Source: Myxococcales bacterium | GTDB lineage: Bacteria > Myxococcota > UBA4151 | Reading direction: 5' to 3' | Length of the DNA stretch: 40,991 nucleotides | NCBI GenBank assembly: GCA_002722845.1 | Contig: PBND01000019.1 | Span: 1-40,991, forward strand | Part shown: one piece after another, positions 28,383 to 37,628 of the stretch | Layout: every line of letters begins with the position of its first letter | Numbering within the stretch: position 1 is the first letter of the stretch | Position numbers and translations under genes: made by a program | Notes under the pieces: generated by a model | Database searches by the model: none | Seen by the model: the letters and a program-made list of their open reading frames with translations, nothing else | Told to the model about the DNA's origin: nothing

Positions 28383-31300
28383 ATGAGTTTGCGAGCCCTC
28401 ATAGTTCTTACCTCTTTTGTCGCAACCTCTGCTTTTGCAGGGCGTGGCGGCGGCGGCGAAAATTCCGGTGGTTACACTTGGGTTGATAACCAAGAGCCCG
28501 ATGGTCCGGCCTTCGAGTGGACCGAGCCAGGCCGAGGCGCGACGAATCTAGACTTTGGTGATGACCAGACCCGGGAGATCGACTTCCCGCCCGGCTTTAG
28601 CTTTGAGTTTTTCGGTGAGACTTACAACTCGATTTTCGTGTGCTCGAATGGCTGGGTGACGTTCGTTCCGACGGCCTCGGTGAACTACACGCCCCGGCAG
28701 GAGTTGCCGGACAATGCCGCGCCCATGGGCATGCTTGCGCCCATCTTTACGGATCTCAATCCCTCGATCAACGGCGGTCAACTTGAGAATGGCGTGTGGG
28801 TCCATATGGATGGCGATGAGTTTCTCGTCACCTGGCGAGCGCCGTTTTTCAACAGGAACGAGATCGGTGCCGTCGAAGCCCAACTTCGTCTTACGCAACC
28901 CAATATCGTCAACTTCAACTATCGCCAGATTCCTGGGGGGAGTGGCCAGACGATTAGCGCCGGTCTTGAGGCCTCCGACCGACTCGATGGGGTCGGCAGC
29001 TTCTTCGGTGAGATCGAGAATTCGGTCACCAACTATGCGGTGGCTTGGACCTACGACCCCCAGGATGTGAACCATCCGCCGGAGATCATCGACCTGGACG
29101 ATCGGGCCGGTCTCACCGGCACTCTGGTTCAGTTCACGGTCCAGGCCCTTGATGAAGATGATGACCCGTTGACATTCAGCATGAGCCCGTTGGCTGGTGC
29201 TGAGTTCAATACGGCCACCGGCTTGTTTCGATGGACACCGACGCCAGGCCAGGAGGGGGAGCACCAAGTGACCTTCACGGTCACGGATGATGGCGTGCCG
29301 CCACTGAGTGACGACCAAACGATCACCATCAGCATCGACCGGCCCAATGGCCCACCAGAGGTGACGTCGCAGCCCCCAACAACAGCCACCGTTGGTGAGC
29401 AGTACAGCTACCAGATCGTCGCCATCGATCCCGATGGGGATACGCTGACCTACATTGGGCGCAATAATCCCGATGGGGTGGTCGTCAGCCGAGTGACCGG
29501 CCTTGTGACTTGGACGCCCACGGTCGACCACGAGGGGGAGACCCACTCCTTCCGTGTGATCGTGCGGGACAGCCAAGGGGGGGCAGTGACCCACTTTTGG
29601 GAGGTTGCGGTGGGCGAGGGGGCACCGCCGCCGAATTCGCCGCCAGTCTTTACGAGTAACGCACCCACCACGGCGATCGCCGGGGTCCAGTACGTCTACG
29701 ACGCGGATGCGGTCGATCCGGATGGGGATGCGATCGTCTACAGTTTGAGTCGAAACAACTGCCCGAATGGATCCATCATCGACGCGGGGACGGGGGTGTT
29801 TCGCTACACCCCGACGATCGATATGGTAGGCGAGGTCTTCTCCTGCCGAATTCGAGCGACCGACGCCAACAATGGGTTCAATGTCCAGGTCTTTAACGTC
29901 ACCGTTCAGCCGGAGCCGCCCCCCCCCAATCAGGCACCCCAATTTACCACGCAGCCCCCCCTCGTGGCGGTTGTGGGCGGAACCTATAGTTACGATGCCG
30001 ACGCAGTGGACCCGGAGGGCACCCCCGTTGTTTTCAGCCTCGACCAAGGCCCAACGGGCTCCAGTGTGATGGCGAACTCTGGTCTGGTTCGCTGGAACCC
30101 GACGCCGGGACAGGCGGGCAACAGTTACCAGTTCATTCTCACGGCCGAAGATGGTGATAATTTCAGGAACAACCAGACGTGGTTTGTCGAGGTCGATGAG
30201 GAACCGAACAACCGGCCTCTCGTGACCTCGAATCCCAACACAGAGGCCTATGTTGGTCTGCTCTATCAGTATGTGATCCTCGCCACCGACCCCGATGGCG
30301 ACGCCATTAGTTATGACCTGTTGACCGCGCCGGAAGGGACCACCATGGACCCCAATGGCCGGCTGACATGGACCCCGGGTGAAGGGCTTGGTGGTACGCT
30401 GCAGTTCTTCCGTGTGCGCATCTCCGATAGTCGGGGGGCGTCGCTGTTGCACGAGTGGAACGTGCTGGTGAGTAATGAGGCCCCGGACAACTTGGATCCG
30501 GTGATCACATCGAGTCCCAACACCATGGCTCAGATCGACCAGCTCTACACCTATGATGTGGTGGCCACCGATGGGGATGGGGACCCACTACAGTACGCCC
30601 TTTTGACCGGCCCAGCGGGGGCAACCCTAGAGGATCGACAGGTCCGGTGGACGCCCACAGAGGCCGATGACGGTGTGGCCCGAACCTTCGTTGTGGAGGT
30701 CTCCGATGGGCAAGGTGGCAGTACCCGGCAGCAGTGGCTCGTCGTTGCCAGCGTGGATCCAGGCAATAACCCGCCGGTGTTCACCTCTGTACCCAGTCAG
30801 TCGGCGACGGTCGGTGAAGCTTATCGCTACGACGTGACCTACGATGACCCCGATGGGGATTCAGTCACCTTGCGTTTGGTGGGCGGTCCCGCCGGCGTGG
30901 AGCTCCGAGACGACCGGGTCACGTGGACTCCCGGGCCGCAGGATGGTGGCCAGCGGCGCCGCATGACCTTGGAGTTGACCGATAGTCGCGGCGCCACGGC
31001 GCAGCAAGTCATCGATATTGATGTGGAGGTGGTGGTGGCCAACGAGCCCCCCGTCTTCACAAGCGAGCCGGAAGGCACGGCCTTTGTCGATGAGGAGTAT
31101 GTGTACCGACCCCAGGGGAATGATCCGGAGGGGGGCATTGTCACCATGCACCTCACCACGGCGCCAGCAGGAGCACGCTTCGAAGGCGGTTTGCTCACCT
31201 GGACGCCAGGTCAGGCGGAAGGCGGCCGAAGCCACGCCTTTGAGTTGGTGATTCGTGATGCTCAGGGGGCGGAGTCCAGCCAAGGGTGGCAGGTGTTTGT

Positions 31301-34300
31301 AGACCAAAATATTGCCAATCGAGCCCCCGCAATCACGTCGGTGCCGGTGACGTCCGCTCAAGTGGGTGAACTCTATACTTACCAGGTCACCGCAGAAGAC
31401 CCCGAAGGGGATACCATCCTCTTTATCTTTCCCGATGACAACCCGCCCCCCGATGGCATGGAGATCGACAATCGAACCGGTGAGATCACTTGGACGCCGA
31501 CGGCGGACCAAGGTGACGAAGCCCATCGAGTGGTCGTGGTCGCTGCCGATGAGGGCGGGCTCTTCGATGCACAGATCTTCGATGTGGGCGTGGGCGTCAA
31601 CGCCAACGGGCCACCCACGATCACCTCTGCCTGGCCCATCGAGGTCCCGTTGGGCGAACAATACGTCTACACCGTCGTTGCTGAGGATCCAGATGGCGAT
31701 GCGCTGCGCTACTTTATCGATGAGGACCGCTGCCCTGAAGACATGGTCATCAACATGATGACGGGTCGACTGACGTGGATGCCCTCAGCTCCGTTTGTCG
31801 ACACCACAGTCAGTTGCTTATTGGGTGTGGTGGACACCGGTGACTTGGTGGATTTGCAAACCATCTCCTTCCGGGTGGTGGAGGGAGCGAATCAAAATAG
31901 CGACCCGGTGATCACCTCATCCCCCAGCCTGGTTGGCAGCGCCGGTCAACTCTACGCTTACAATGTCACCGCCTCAGACCCCGACGGCGATAACTTGAGC
32001 TATGAGTTGCTCAGTGGTCCCAACGGCGCACGCTTTGTTCAACAGGGACCCGTCAATGGTATCGCCTGGTTGGTGCCCGAAGGCGCCGAAGGCGATAGTT
32101 TCGCCTTCGAGATTGTTGTGCGAGACGGCAACGGTGGCTCGGTGAACCAGGCTTGGACCGTAACGGTGGGCGAAGGGGATGCCAACCAACCGCCGGTGAT
32201 CACCTCTTCGCCGGGCCTCGCGGCCGCTCCCGATCTGCTCTACCAATATCAGATTCAAGCCTTCGATCTCGACCGTGACCGAATGACCTACGCCCTTCTC
32301 GGGGGACCGGTTGGCGCGACGATGGACAATCAGGCCGGTACGTTGCGCTGGACACCCACCGAAGGTCAGCAGGGACAAAGCTTCAGCTTCCGAATTGAGG
32401 TTCGGGATGAGAATGATGGCACGGCCGAGCAGAGTTGGACCGTCGAGGTCACCGGTGAGCCGCCGCCCCCGCAAAACCGAGCACCGGTGATTATCACCGA
32501 GCCACCCACCGAAGCCGAGGTAGGCGTCGAATACCGTTATGCGGCCGAGGCGAATGACCCCGATGGAGACCCCTTGTTTTGGGTTCTACCCGAAGAGCAG
32601 TCTCCTCCCGAGGGGATGGAGGTCGACGCGGCCACGGGGTTGGTGACCTGGACCCCGGGAGAGGAACTTGATGGGCGTTCCGTTTCGGTGACCCTCGCAG
32701 TCTGGGACGGCGTGCTTTGGGACGCTCAGGTCTTCCAAATTGGTGTGGGGCGGCCGGCTGCGAACACAGCGCCTCAGTTTACGTCGAGTCCGCCGAACCA
32801 GGCGACGGCCGGCGAGCAGTTTGAGTATCGGGCGACTGCGGAAGATCCGGACGGCGATCCTGTCTTCTTCGGTTTCGTCGATGATGAGGAGTGCCCCTTC
32901 GAGATGAACTCGAACACGGGCATGGTCACTTGGACGCCCAGCAATGCACTTATTGGGCAAACCATTGCTTGCATTCTCGTCGTGGTCGATCCGGGCGAGT
33001 TGGCCGACACACAAGCGCTTTCCTTGACGGTGACCGATGGACCCCCGGCCAACAACCCGCCGGTGATCATTAGCGAGCCCCAAGACCGGGTTACTGAAGG
33101 GCAGTCCTATCGCTACGATGCCCGGGGTGAGGATGAGGATGAGGACCGCTTGACCTGGCGTTTGACCGCCGGTCCCCCCTCGGCCGTGCTCAACCCCGCC
33201 AGTGGTCTGTTGGTCTGGACCCCTAGCGATATCGATTTAGGCAGGACGGTGAGTTTTGCCATCGAGTTGAGTGATGGGCGGGGTGGTGTACATCGGCAAA
33301 ACTGGAATGTGAGCGTGGTGCCTGAAGAACCCCTCAACGAGCCCCCCGAGATCCGGTCTGAACCGGGGACGGCGGCCGTCGCCAATCAAGCTTATCGCTA
33401 CGATGCACTGGCCTTTGATCCCAACGATGATGTCTTGAGTTGGCGCTTGCTTGAAAGCCCAAGAGGGGCGGAGATCAACGCGAGCAGTGGGACACTTCTC
33501 TGGATTCCGAGCGCTGGGGATCGGGGTGAGCACGTCTTCCAGATCGAAGTCTCTGATGGTCAGGCCAGTGACCGGCAGCGGTGGGAAGTGGTCGTGTCAC
33601 CGCCCGTAGGTGGTAACAATCCGCCAGCGATCACGACGGTGCCCCGTACCTCGGTCTTCCTGGCCACCGAGATGTCCACTTTTCTACGGGCGATCGACCC
33701 CGACGGTGATCCCCTGACTTGGCGCCTCGTCACAGTACCAGCCGCAGCGCTTCTCGAGGACCAACGGCTCACGTGGACGCCAGCCCTTGGTGACCTCGGT
33801 CGCAGGCATCAGTTTTCGGTGGAGGTGAGTGATGGCCGGGGAGGCACGGATACACTCAGTTGGGAGGTGGAGGTGCCCAATCGGCCGCCCTCAATCGAGT
33901 CGGAACCGAGACTCACTGCCCAGGCCCGTCAAAGTTACAGCTATTCCCCCAGAGCGGATGACCCGGATGAGGGTGATGTCTTTAGCTGGGATCTGGACGA
34001 GGCTCCCGAGGGAATGACGATCGACAGTCAAACGGGTCGCATCCAGTGGGTTCCCACCGACGAGCAGGGCAACAGAAGCTTCCTCGTCGTTCTGACGGTC
34101 TATGACAGCCAGGGGGCCGTTGATCGGCAGAGTTGGGAACTGGGTGTGGACGAGGACCCAGGCAACCGAGCGCCTCGAATTACCAGTTTCCCCGAGGCCT
34201 CGGTGGTTGCTGGTGAGGTTTACCTCTACGAGGTCGAAGCCAGTGATGCTGATGGCGACCGAATGACGTTCTCGTTGGTGGAGGGGGACTTCCCGGCTGG

Positions 34301-35996
34301 GATGTCCATTGATCCATCCAGCGGCGTCTTGCGGTGGAACGTGCCCCTGGGTCTGGGCGGGGAGTCCGTCGTCTTTACCGTGAGGGTGGACGACGTGAAC
34401 GGTCTGTTCGATGAGCAGCGGACACTACTTTCCGTTCTGAATCCGGCGGTCAATATGGCGCCAGTTTTTGGTTCTGAGCCGCCGGCTGAGGGGGTTGTTG
34501 GTGAGCGCTACGACTTCTCACCTCGTGCTTTTGATGGCGAAGGAGATCCCTTCACCGTCGAACTGGTGCGGGGGCCGCCGAGCGCTCAATGCTCCGATAG
34601 CCGCTGCAACACGCTGAGCTGGGTTCCCACTGGTGTGGGACGCTACAGTTTCAAATTGGAGGCCACCGACTCTGAAGAGAACCGAAGCGAGCTAGCCTGG
34701 GAGGTGGTGGTTAGTCTGCCTGCGCCCAACGCTCTGCCGGCCTTTACCAGCAGCCCAGAAACGATCGCCCGCATTGGGGAGTTGTACGAATACACGGCCC
34801 GGGCCACGGACCCAGACTCTGATGACGAGTTGGTCTTCAGCCTCGCTCTGAACCCGCCAGGAATGACCATCGACGAAGAGACGGGCGAGATTCGTTGGCG
34901 ACCCACCCGTCTCGATCTCGGCTTTCAAACGGTCGTCGTTCAGGTCAGCGACGGTAACGGTGGGAGCGCAACGCAAGAATACGAGTTGGCCGTGATCGAT
35001 GAGGGGGAAAATGCACCACCTCAGTTTACGAGCCAGCCGCCAACAGAAGCCTACCCAACCCTGCCTTACAGCTACCAAGTGGTGGCTTCGGACAGCGATG
35101 GAGACCCTCTGCTTTACGAGTTGAAGGACAGCCCGGAAACCATGACCATCGACGAGAACCAGTTGATCAGCTGGACGCCGAGTTTGTCGGAGGCAGGAAG
35201 CGAATATCGAGTGGTGATCGAGGTGACCGACGGTGCCCTCGTCGATACGCAAATCTGGACCATCACGGTGGCCACTGAGATTCCGGAAGGACCCATTGCC
35301 GATGCAGGGCCTGATCAAGAGGTGGATCCGGGTTTGGTCCAGCTGGATGGGAGCAACAGTCGGGATCCCTTTAACGGCACCTTGAGTTATGCGTGGCGCC
35401 TCGATGAAGGGCCTGAGCCCGTCGAGATCGCCTCCTCCGCCCAGGCGATCACCACCGTGGATTTACGCTATCCCGGCGACTACACCTTCAAGTTGACCGT
35501 GACGGCCACCGATGATGCTGGTGAAAGCCTATCGGCCGATGACTCGGTGACGATCCGGGTTCGTTATGCCGGCCCCATCGTGGATGCGGGTCCAGACACC
35601 CGGGTCAGTTTGTCTTCGGAAGAGGGCCAGCGGACCGTGGCTCTCGATGGCACAGCGAGTACTTATCAGCGGGGTAGTGACGGAACTGCAGCCTTCCTGT
35701 GGGAGCAGGTTGAAGGCCCCCGTGTGGAGATCGAAGCTGCGGACACGCTACGACCCAGTTTCACGGTCACTGAAGGCGGAAGCTATGGCTTTCAACTCAC
35801 CATCACCGAGGAGGGCTTCGAGCCCGGCACGGACACGGTAATGATCACCGTCCGAGCGGAGCAAACCTCCAACTCGGGTGTCGGTGAGTTTGCGGTACCG
35901 GAATCGCCCTGTGGTTGTGCTGGTACCAGCCCATGGGATCTGGGCCTATGGCTGCTCTGCGGGTTGTTCCTCCTGCGGCGCCGGCGTTTGGTCTAG
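28383..35996 (+). CDS. Giant exported cadherin-like/putative-Ig repeat protein with MYXO-CTERM-type tail
   Basis: The 2537-residue protein starts with a cleavable signal peptide (MSLRALIVLTSFVATSAFA). A 210-residue N-terminal domain follows (FPPGFSFEFFGETYNSIFV, CSNGWVTF, LAPIFTDLNPS), resembling the nidogen-like or sugar-binding heads of secreted bacterial repeat proteins. Residues 231-2300 are about 22 tandem repeats averaging 94 residues. Two PKD-like repeats (GPIADAGPDQEVDPG and GPIVDAGPDTRVSL) lead to a tail with CGC, one hydrophobic helix (WDLGLWLLCGLFLL) and RRRR. That end matches MYXO-CTERM sorting signals, so surface display or release is likely. The DxDGD motifs suggest calcium binding. 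Adhesion or matrix function is inference. The ATG at 28383 has GGAG five bases upstream. Confidence 0.9.
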   Translation: MSLRALIVLTSFVATSAFAGRGGGGENSGGYTWVDNQEPDGPAFEWTEPGRGATNLDFGDDQTREIDFPPGFSFEFFGETYNSIFVCSNGWVTFVPTASVNYTPRQELPDNAAPMGMLAPIFTDLNPSINGGQLENGVWVHMDGDEFLVTWRAPFFNRNEIGAVEAQLRLTQPNIVNFNYRQIPGGSGQTISAGLEASDRLDGVGSFFGEIENSVTNYAVAWTYDPQDVNHPPEIIDLDDRAGLTGTLVQFTVQALDEDDDPLTFSMSPLAGAEFNTATGLFRWTPTPGQEGEHQVTFTVTDDGVPPLSDDQTITISIDRPNGPPEVTSQPPTTATVGEQYSYQIVAIDPDGDTLTYIGRNNPDGVVVSRVTGLVTWTPTVDHEGETHSFRVIVRDSQGGAVTHFWEVAVGEGAPPPNSPPVFTSNAPTTAIAGVQYVYDADAVDPDGDAIVYSLSRNNCPNGSIIDAGTGVFRYTPTIDMVGEVFSCRIRATDANNGFNVQVFNVTVQPEPPPPNQAPQFTTQPPLVAVVGGTYSYDADAVDPEGTPVVFSLDQGPTGSSVMANSGLVRWNPTPGQAGNSYQFILTAEDGDNFRNNQTWFVEVDEEPNNRPLVTSNPNTEAYVGLLYQYVILATDPDGDAISYDLLTAPEGTTMDPNGRLTWTPGEGLGGTLQFFRVRISDSRGASLLHEWNVLVSNEAPDNLDPVITSSPNTMAQIDQLYTYDVVATDGDGDPLQYALLTGPAGATLEDRQVRWTPTEADDGVARTFVVEVSDGQGGSTRQQWLVVASVDPGNNPPVFTSVPSQSATVGEAYRYDVTYDDPDGDSVTLRLVGGPAGVELRDDRVTWTPGPQDGGQRRRMTLELTDSRGATAQQVIDIDVEVVVANEPPVFTSEPEGTAFVDEEYVYRPQGNDPEGGIVTMHLTTAPAGARFEGGLLTWTPGQAEGGRSHAFELVIRDAQGAESSQGWQVFVDQNIANRAPAITSVPVTSAQVGELYTYQVTAEDPEGDTILFIFPDDNPPPDGMEIDNRTGEITWTPTADQGDEAHRVVVVAADEGGLFDAQIFDVGVGVNANGPPTITSAWPIEVPLGEQYVYTVVAEDPDGDALRYFIDEDRCPEDMVINMMTGRLTWMPSAPFVDTTVSCLLGVVDTGDLVDLQTISFRVVEGANQNSDPVITSSPSLVGSAGQLYAYNVTASDPDGDNLSYELLSGPNGARFVQQGPVNGIAWLVPEGAEGDSFAFEIVVRDGNGGSVNQAWTVTVGEGDANQPPVITSSPGLAAAPDLLYQYQIQAFDLDRDRMTYALLGGPVGATMDNQAGTLRWTPTEGQQGQSFSFRIEVRDENDGTAEQSWTVEVTGEPPPPQNRAPVIITEPPTEAEVGVEYRYAAEANDPDGDPLFWVLPEEQSPPEGMEVDAATGLVTWTPGEELDGRSVSVTLAVWDGVLWDAQVFQIGVGRPAANTAPQFTSSPPNQATAGEQFEYRATAEDPDGDPVFFGFVDDEECPFEMNSNTGMVTWTPSNALIGQTIACILVVVDPGELADTQALSLTVTDGPPANNPPVIISEPQDRVTEGQSYRYDARGEDEDEDRLTWRLTAGPPSAVLNPASGLLVWTPSDIDLGRTVSFAIELSDGRGGVHRQNWNVSVVPEEPLNEPPEIRSEPGTAAVANQAYRYDALAFDPNDDVLSWRLLESPRGAEINASSGTLLWIPSAGDRGEHVFQIEVSDGQASDRQRWEVVVSPPVGGNNPPAITTVPRTSVFLATEMSTFLRAIDPDGDPLTWRLVTVPAAALLEDQRLTWTPALGDLGRRHQFSVEVSDGRGGTDTLSWEVEVPNRPPSIESEPRLTAQARQSYSYSPRADDPDEGDVFSWDLDEAPEGMTIDSQTGRIQWVPTDEQGNRSFLVVLTVYDSQGAVDRQSWELGVDEDPGNRAPRITSFPEASVVAGEVYLYEVEASDADGDRMTFSLVEGDFPAGMSIDPSSGVLRWNVPLGLGGESVVFTVRVDDVNGLFDEQRTLLSVLNPAVNMAPVFGSEPPAEGVVGERYDFSPRAFDGEGDPFTVELVRGPPSAQCSDSRCNTLSWVPTGVGRYSFKLEATDSEENRSELAWEVVVSLPAPNALPAFTSSPETIARIGELYEYTARATDPDSDDELVFSLALNPPGMTIDEETGEIRWRPTRLDLGFQTVVVQVSDGNGGSATQEYELAVIDEGENAPPQFTSQPPTEAYPTLPYSYQVVASDSDGDPLLYELKDSPETMTIDENQLISWTPSLSEAGSEYRVVIEVTDGALVDTQIWTITVATEIPEGPIADAGPDQEVDPGLVQLDGSNSRDPFNGTLSYAWRLDEGPEPVEIASSAQAITTVDLRYPGDYTFKLTVTATDDAGESLSADDSVTIRVRYAGPIVDAGPDTRVSLSSEEGQRTVALDGTASTYQRGSDGTAAFLWEQVEGPRVEIEAADTLRPSFTVTEGGSYGFQLTITEEGFEPGTDTVMITVRAEQTSNSGVGEFAVPESPCGCAGTSPWDLGLWLLCGLFLLRRRRLV
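29073..35283 (+). repeat. About 22 tandem roughly 282-base coding repeats (cadherin-like/He_PIG)
   Basis: Each unit begins with PPxITSxPxTxAxVGxxYxY, continues with AxDPDGDxLxY, a GPxGMxID turn, WTPxxxxxG and a closing VxDxxGGxxxQxWxVxV. I counted 22 starts by eye, from HPPEIIDLDD (residue 231) to APPQFTSQPP before the PKD-like domains. Copies share the frame motifs but differ at most other residues and codons, so these are old duplications rather than recent exact copies. Several units (EDRCPE, DDEECP) carry an extra Cys. Confidence 0.85.
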
Positions 35997-36272
35997 GCAG
36001 TCGGCGCCACAATTGGTTCCCAGCGGGGGTTCGCAGTCCTCGCCTGGTTCAACTTTACCGTTACCACAGGTGGCCACGGGGCCGCCCCGGTCTTGGGTCG
36101 TGCGGGTTCTTTTTTTCGGTAGACTCAGGACAAGGGCGATGAGCATCACCGCCATAAAGCTGAGCCCAATCACGAGCGGGCGCAGGCGAGACCGGGGCTT
36201 TGTTGGCTTCCGTAGGGGGGCCAACATCGCTTCGATCTGTTGGTCATCCAATGGGTTGTTCTCGTCGCTCAA
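35946..36272 (-). CDS. Single-pass membrane protein with CGNG...PGEDC motif
   Basis: The 108-residue product has a basic cytoplasmic N-terminus (PLRKPTKPRSRLRP), one membrane helix (LVIGLSFMAVMLIALVLSL, about residues 32-50), and a short outer part with CGNGKVEPGEDCEPPLGTNC. This Cys-rich motif is common in secreted myxobacterial proteins (DUF4215-like CGNGxxExGExCD). Its last 51 bases overlap the 3' end of the giant gene on the opposite strand. The overlap and the family motif together make it believable, but no clear ribosome site is seen and the function is unknown. Confidence 0.55.
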   Translation of the reverse strand: MSDENNPLDDQQIEAMLAPLRKPTKPRSRLRPLVIGLSFMAVMLIALVLSLPKKRTRTTQDRGGPVATCGNGKVEPGEDCEPPLGTNCGADCLDQTPAPQEEQPAEQP

Positions 36273-36368
36273 AGCCTAGGACCTCCGCCTCTCTCCATGC
36301 CCTCTTACCCCCGGTAGACCTGTTCCATAAAGATCTGTAGGGTCCGCTCACAGGAGGGATGACGCCTT

Positions 36369-36989
36369 TTGAGCACTACCCTGAGGACTTTTATCCTACT
36401 CGATTCGATGCAGCCCCAGTTGGCCGGCTACGTGGGGACCACATCTCGGGCATTCTTGCCCGTTCCCTACGTGGCGTCCCTCTGGGTGGAGATCGCCCCT
36501 GGGATGGCCATCAATCGAGTGACTGACACAGCACTGAAGGCCACGGCCTGTCAGCCGGCCATGCAGGTGGTTGAGCGGGCCTACGGCTCCCTCGAGATGC
36601 ACCACGAGGACATCGGCGAGGTCAAAGCGGCAGGTAAAGCCATCCTTGGCGGCCTTGATCTACAAGAAGACCAGCGGATCAAACCGAAAGTGGTCTCCAA
36701 TGAGATCATTCGCTCTGTTTCTCCCTACCAAAGTCAGGTCATCAACAAGTTCCGCTTCGGTTCGATGATCGTGCCAGGGGAGAGCCTCTTTATCCTCGAG
36801 TGTAAGCCAGCTGCTTATATCGCTTTCGCTGCCAACGAGGCGGAGAAGGCGGCGAATGTGAAACTTATTGAGGTCCGCCCCTACGGTGCCTTCGGCCGGC
36901 TCTACTTGAGTGGGACGGAAGCGGAAATTGATGTGGCGGCCAAGGCCGCGATCGACGCCCTCGAAAGCGTCACTGGCGTAGATGAATAA
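36369..36989 (+). CDS. BMC shell protein, tandem-domain trimer type (BMC-T)
   Basis: The 206-residue protein contains two BMC domains. The first spans about residues 15-95 ([20 protein letters not shown]...[13 protein letters not shown]) and the second about 110-200 ([16 protein letters not shown]...[35 protein letters not shown]). From memory it is close to the Haliangium ochraceum tandem trimer Hoch_5816 along its length. Such trimers fill hexagon positions in the shell and may form gated, stacked pores. The start is TTG at 36369 with AGGAGGG ten bases upstream, supported by alignment of the first residues to that homologue. The 96-base gap before it should contain the operon promoter; I see only weak candidate boxes. 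Confidence 0.88.
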   Translation: MSTTLRTFILLDSMQPQLAGYVGTTSRAFLPVPYVASLWVEIAPGMAINRVTDTALKATACQPAMQVVERAYGSLEMHHEDIGEVKAAGKAILGGLDLQEDQRIKPKVVSNEIIRSVSPYQSQVINKFRFGSMIVPGESLFILECKPAAYIAFAANEAEKAANVKLIEVRPYGAFGRLYLSGTEAEIDVAAKAAIDALESVTGVDE

Positions 36990-37035
36990 CTGAGATGACA
37001 GGACCGACACCTGTCGGCGAAGAGGAGAAGCTGAG

Positions 37036-37329
37036 ATGTCCGATGCCCTTGGCATGATTGAGACACGCGGATTTGTGGGCATGGTGGAAGCCAGCGATGC
37101 CATGGTGAAAGCCGCTCGTGTGGAATTGGTTGGCTACGAGAAGATTGGCGGAGGCTTCGTGACCGCTGTGGTCCGTGGCGATGTGGCCGCTGTTCGGGCA
37201 GCCACGGAAGCCGGCAGCCGAGCCGCAGAGCGGGTTGGCGAGTTGGTCAGCGTTCACATCATTCCGCGGCCCCATGGCAACGTGGATGAGGTCCTTCCCC
37301 TGGGCCGGGCGCCTAAGACGGGCAAATGA
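37036..37329 (+). CDS. BMC shell hexamer protein (BMC-H, PduA-like)
   Basis: The 97-residue protein is a canonical single BMC domain: [20 protein letters not shown], then [12 protein letters not shown] and [17 protein letters not shown], ending with [12 protein letters not shown]. It forms the hexagonal tiles of a microcompartment shell. The pore loop is K36-I-G-G-G40, where PduA has KIGSG, so the narrowest point lacks the serine hydroxyl. The ATG at 37036 follows GGAGAAG. Its stop overlaps the next start by four bases (ATGA). Confidence 0.95.
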   Translation: MSDALGMIETRGFVGMVEASDAMVKAARVELVGYEKIGGGFVTAVVRGDVAAVRAATEAGSRAAERVGELVSVHIIPRPHGNVDEVLPLGRAPKTGK

Positions 37330-37628
37330 AATTAGCCCGAGTGGTCGGGACCGTGGTCTCGACCCGCAAAGAGGCGGCCGTGGATGGTCTTCGGCTCATG
37401 TTGATCGCGCCTACGGATGAAGCCGGGGAGGCGGCGGGCAATCCCATCGTTGCCGCAGACGCAGTTGGCAGCGGGGTCGGGGAGCTGGTTCTCTTTGCCT
37501 CCGGATCCTCTGCTCGGCAGACGGCGGTGACCAAAGACCGTCCTGTCGATGCGGTGATCATGGCCATCGTCGATGTGGTCGACCGAGATGGGCAAACCAC
37601 CTATGCCAAAGGCGTTGGGGAGGCCTAG
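37326..37628 (+). CDS. BMC shell pentamer protein (BMC-P, EutN/CcmL family)
   Basis: The 100-residue protein matches EutN/Ccm[29 protein letters not shown], the core [23 protein letters not shown], and [12 protein letters not shown]. Pentamers cap the vertices of the shell. It is coupled to the BMC-H gene by ATGA overlap, and its stop TAG is followed at once by the ATG of the aldehyde dehydrogenase, so dosage of shell and cargo is linked through translation. Confidence 0.94.
   Translation: MKLARVVGTVVSTRKEAAVDGLRLMLIAPTDEAGEAAGNPIVAADAVGSGVGELVLFASGSSARQTAVTKDRPVDAVIMAIVDVVDRDGQTTYAKGVGEA

Noticed and set aside
28548-30452. Long open frame of 634 codons on the minus strand
   Set aside because: It lies wholly inside the giant repeat gene. 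The plus frame has signal peptide, clear domains and a sorting tail, while the minus frame has no recognisable domain and arises from GC-rich codon bias.
29073-35283. CRISPR array or other non-coding tandem repeat
   Set aside because: The periodicity is in protein sequence, about 94 residues; DNA copies are strongly diverged and lie in one open frame.
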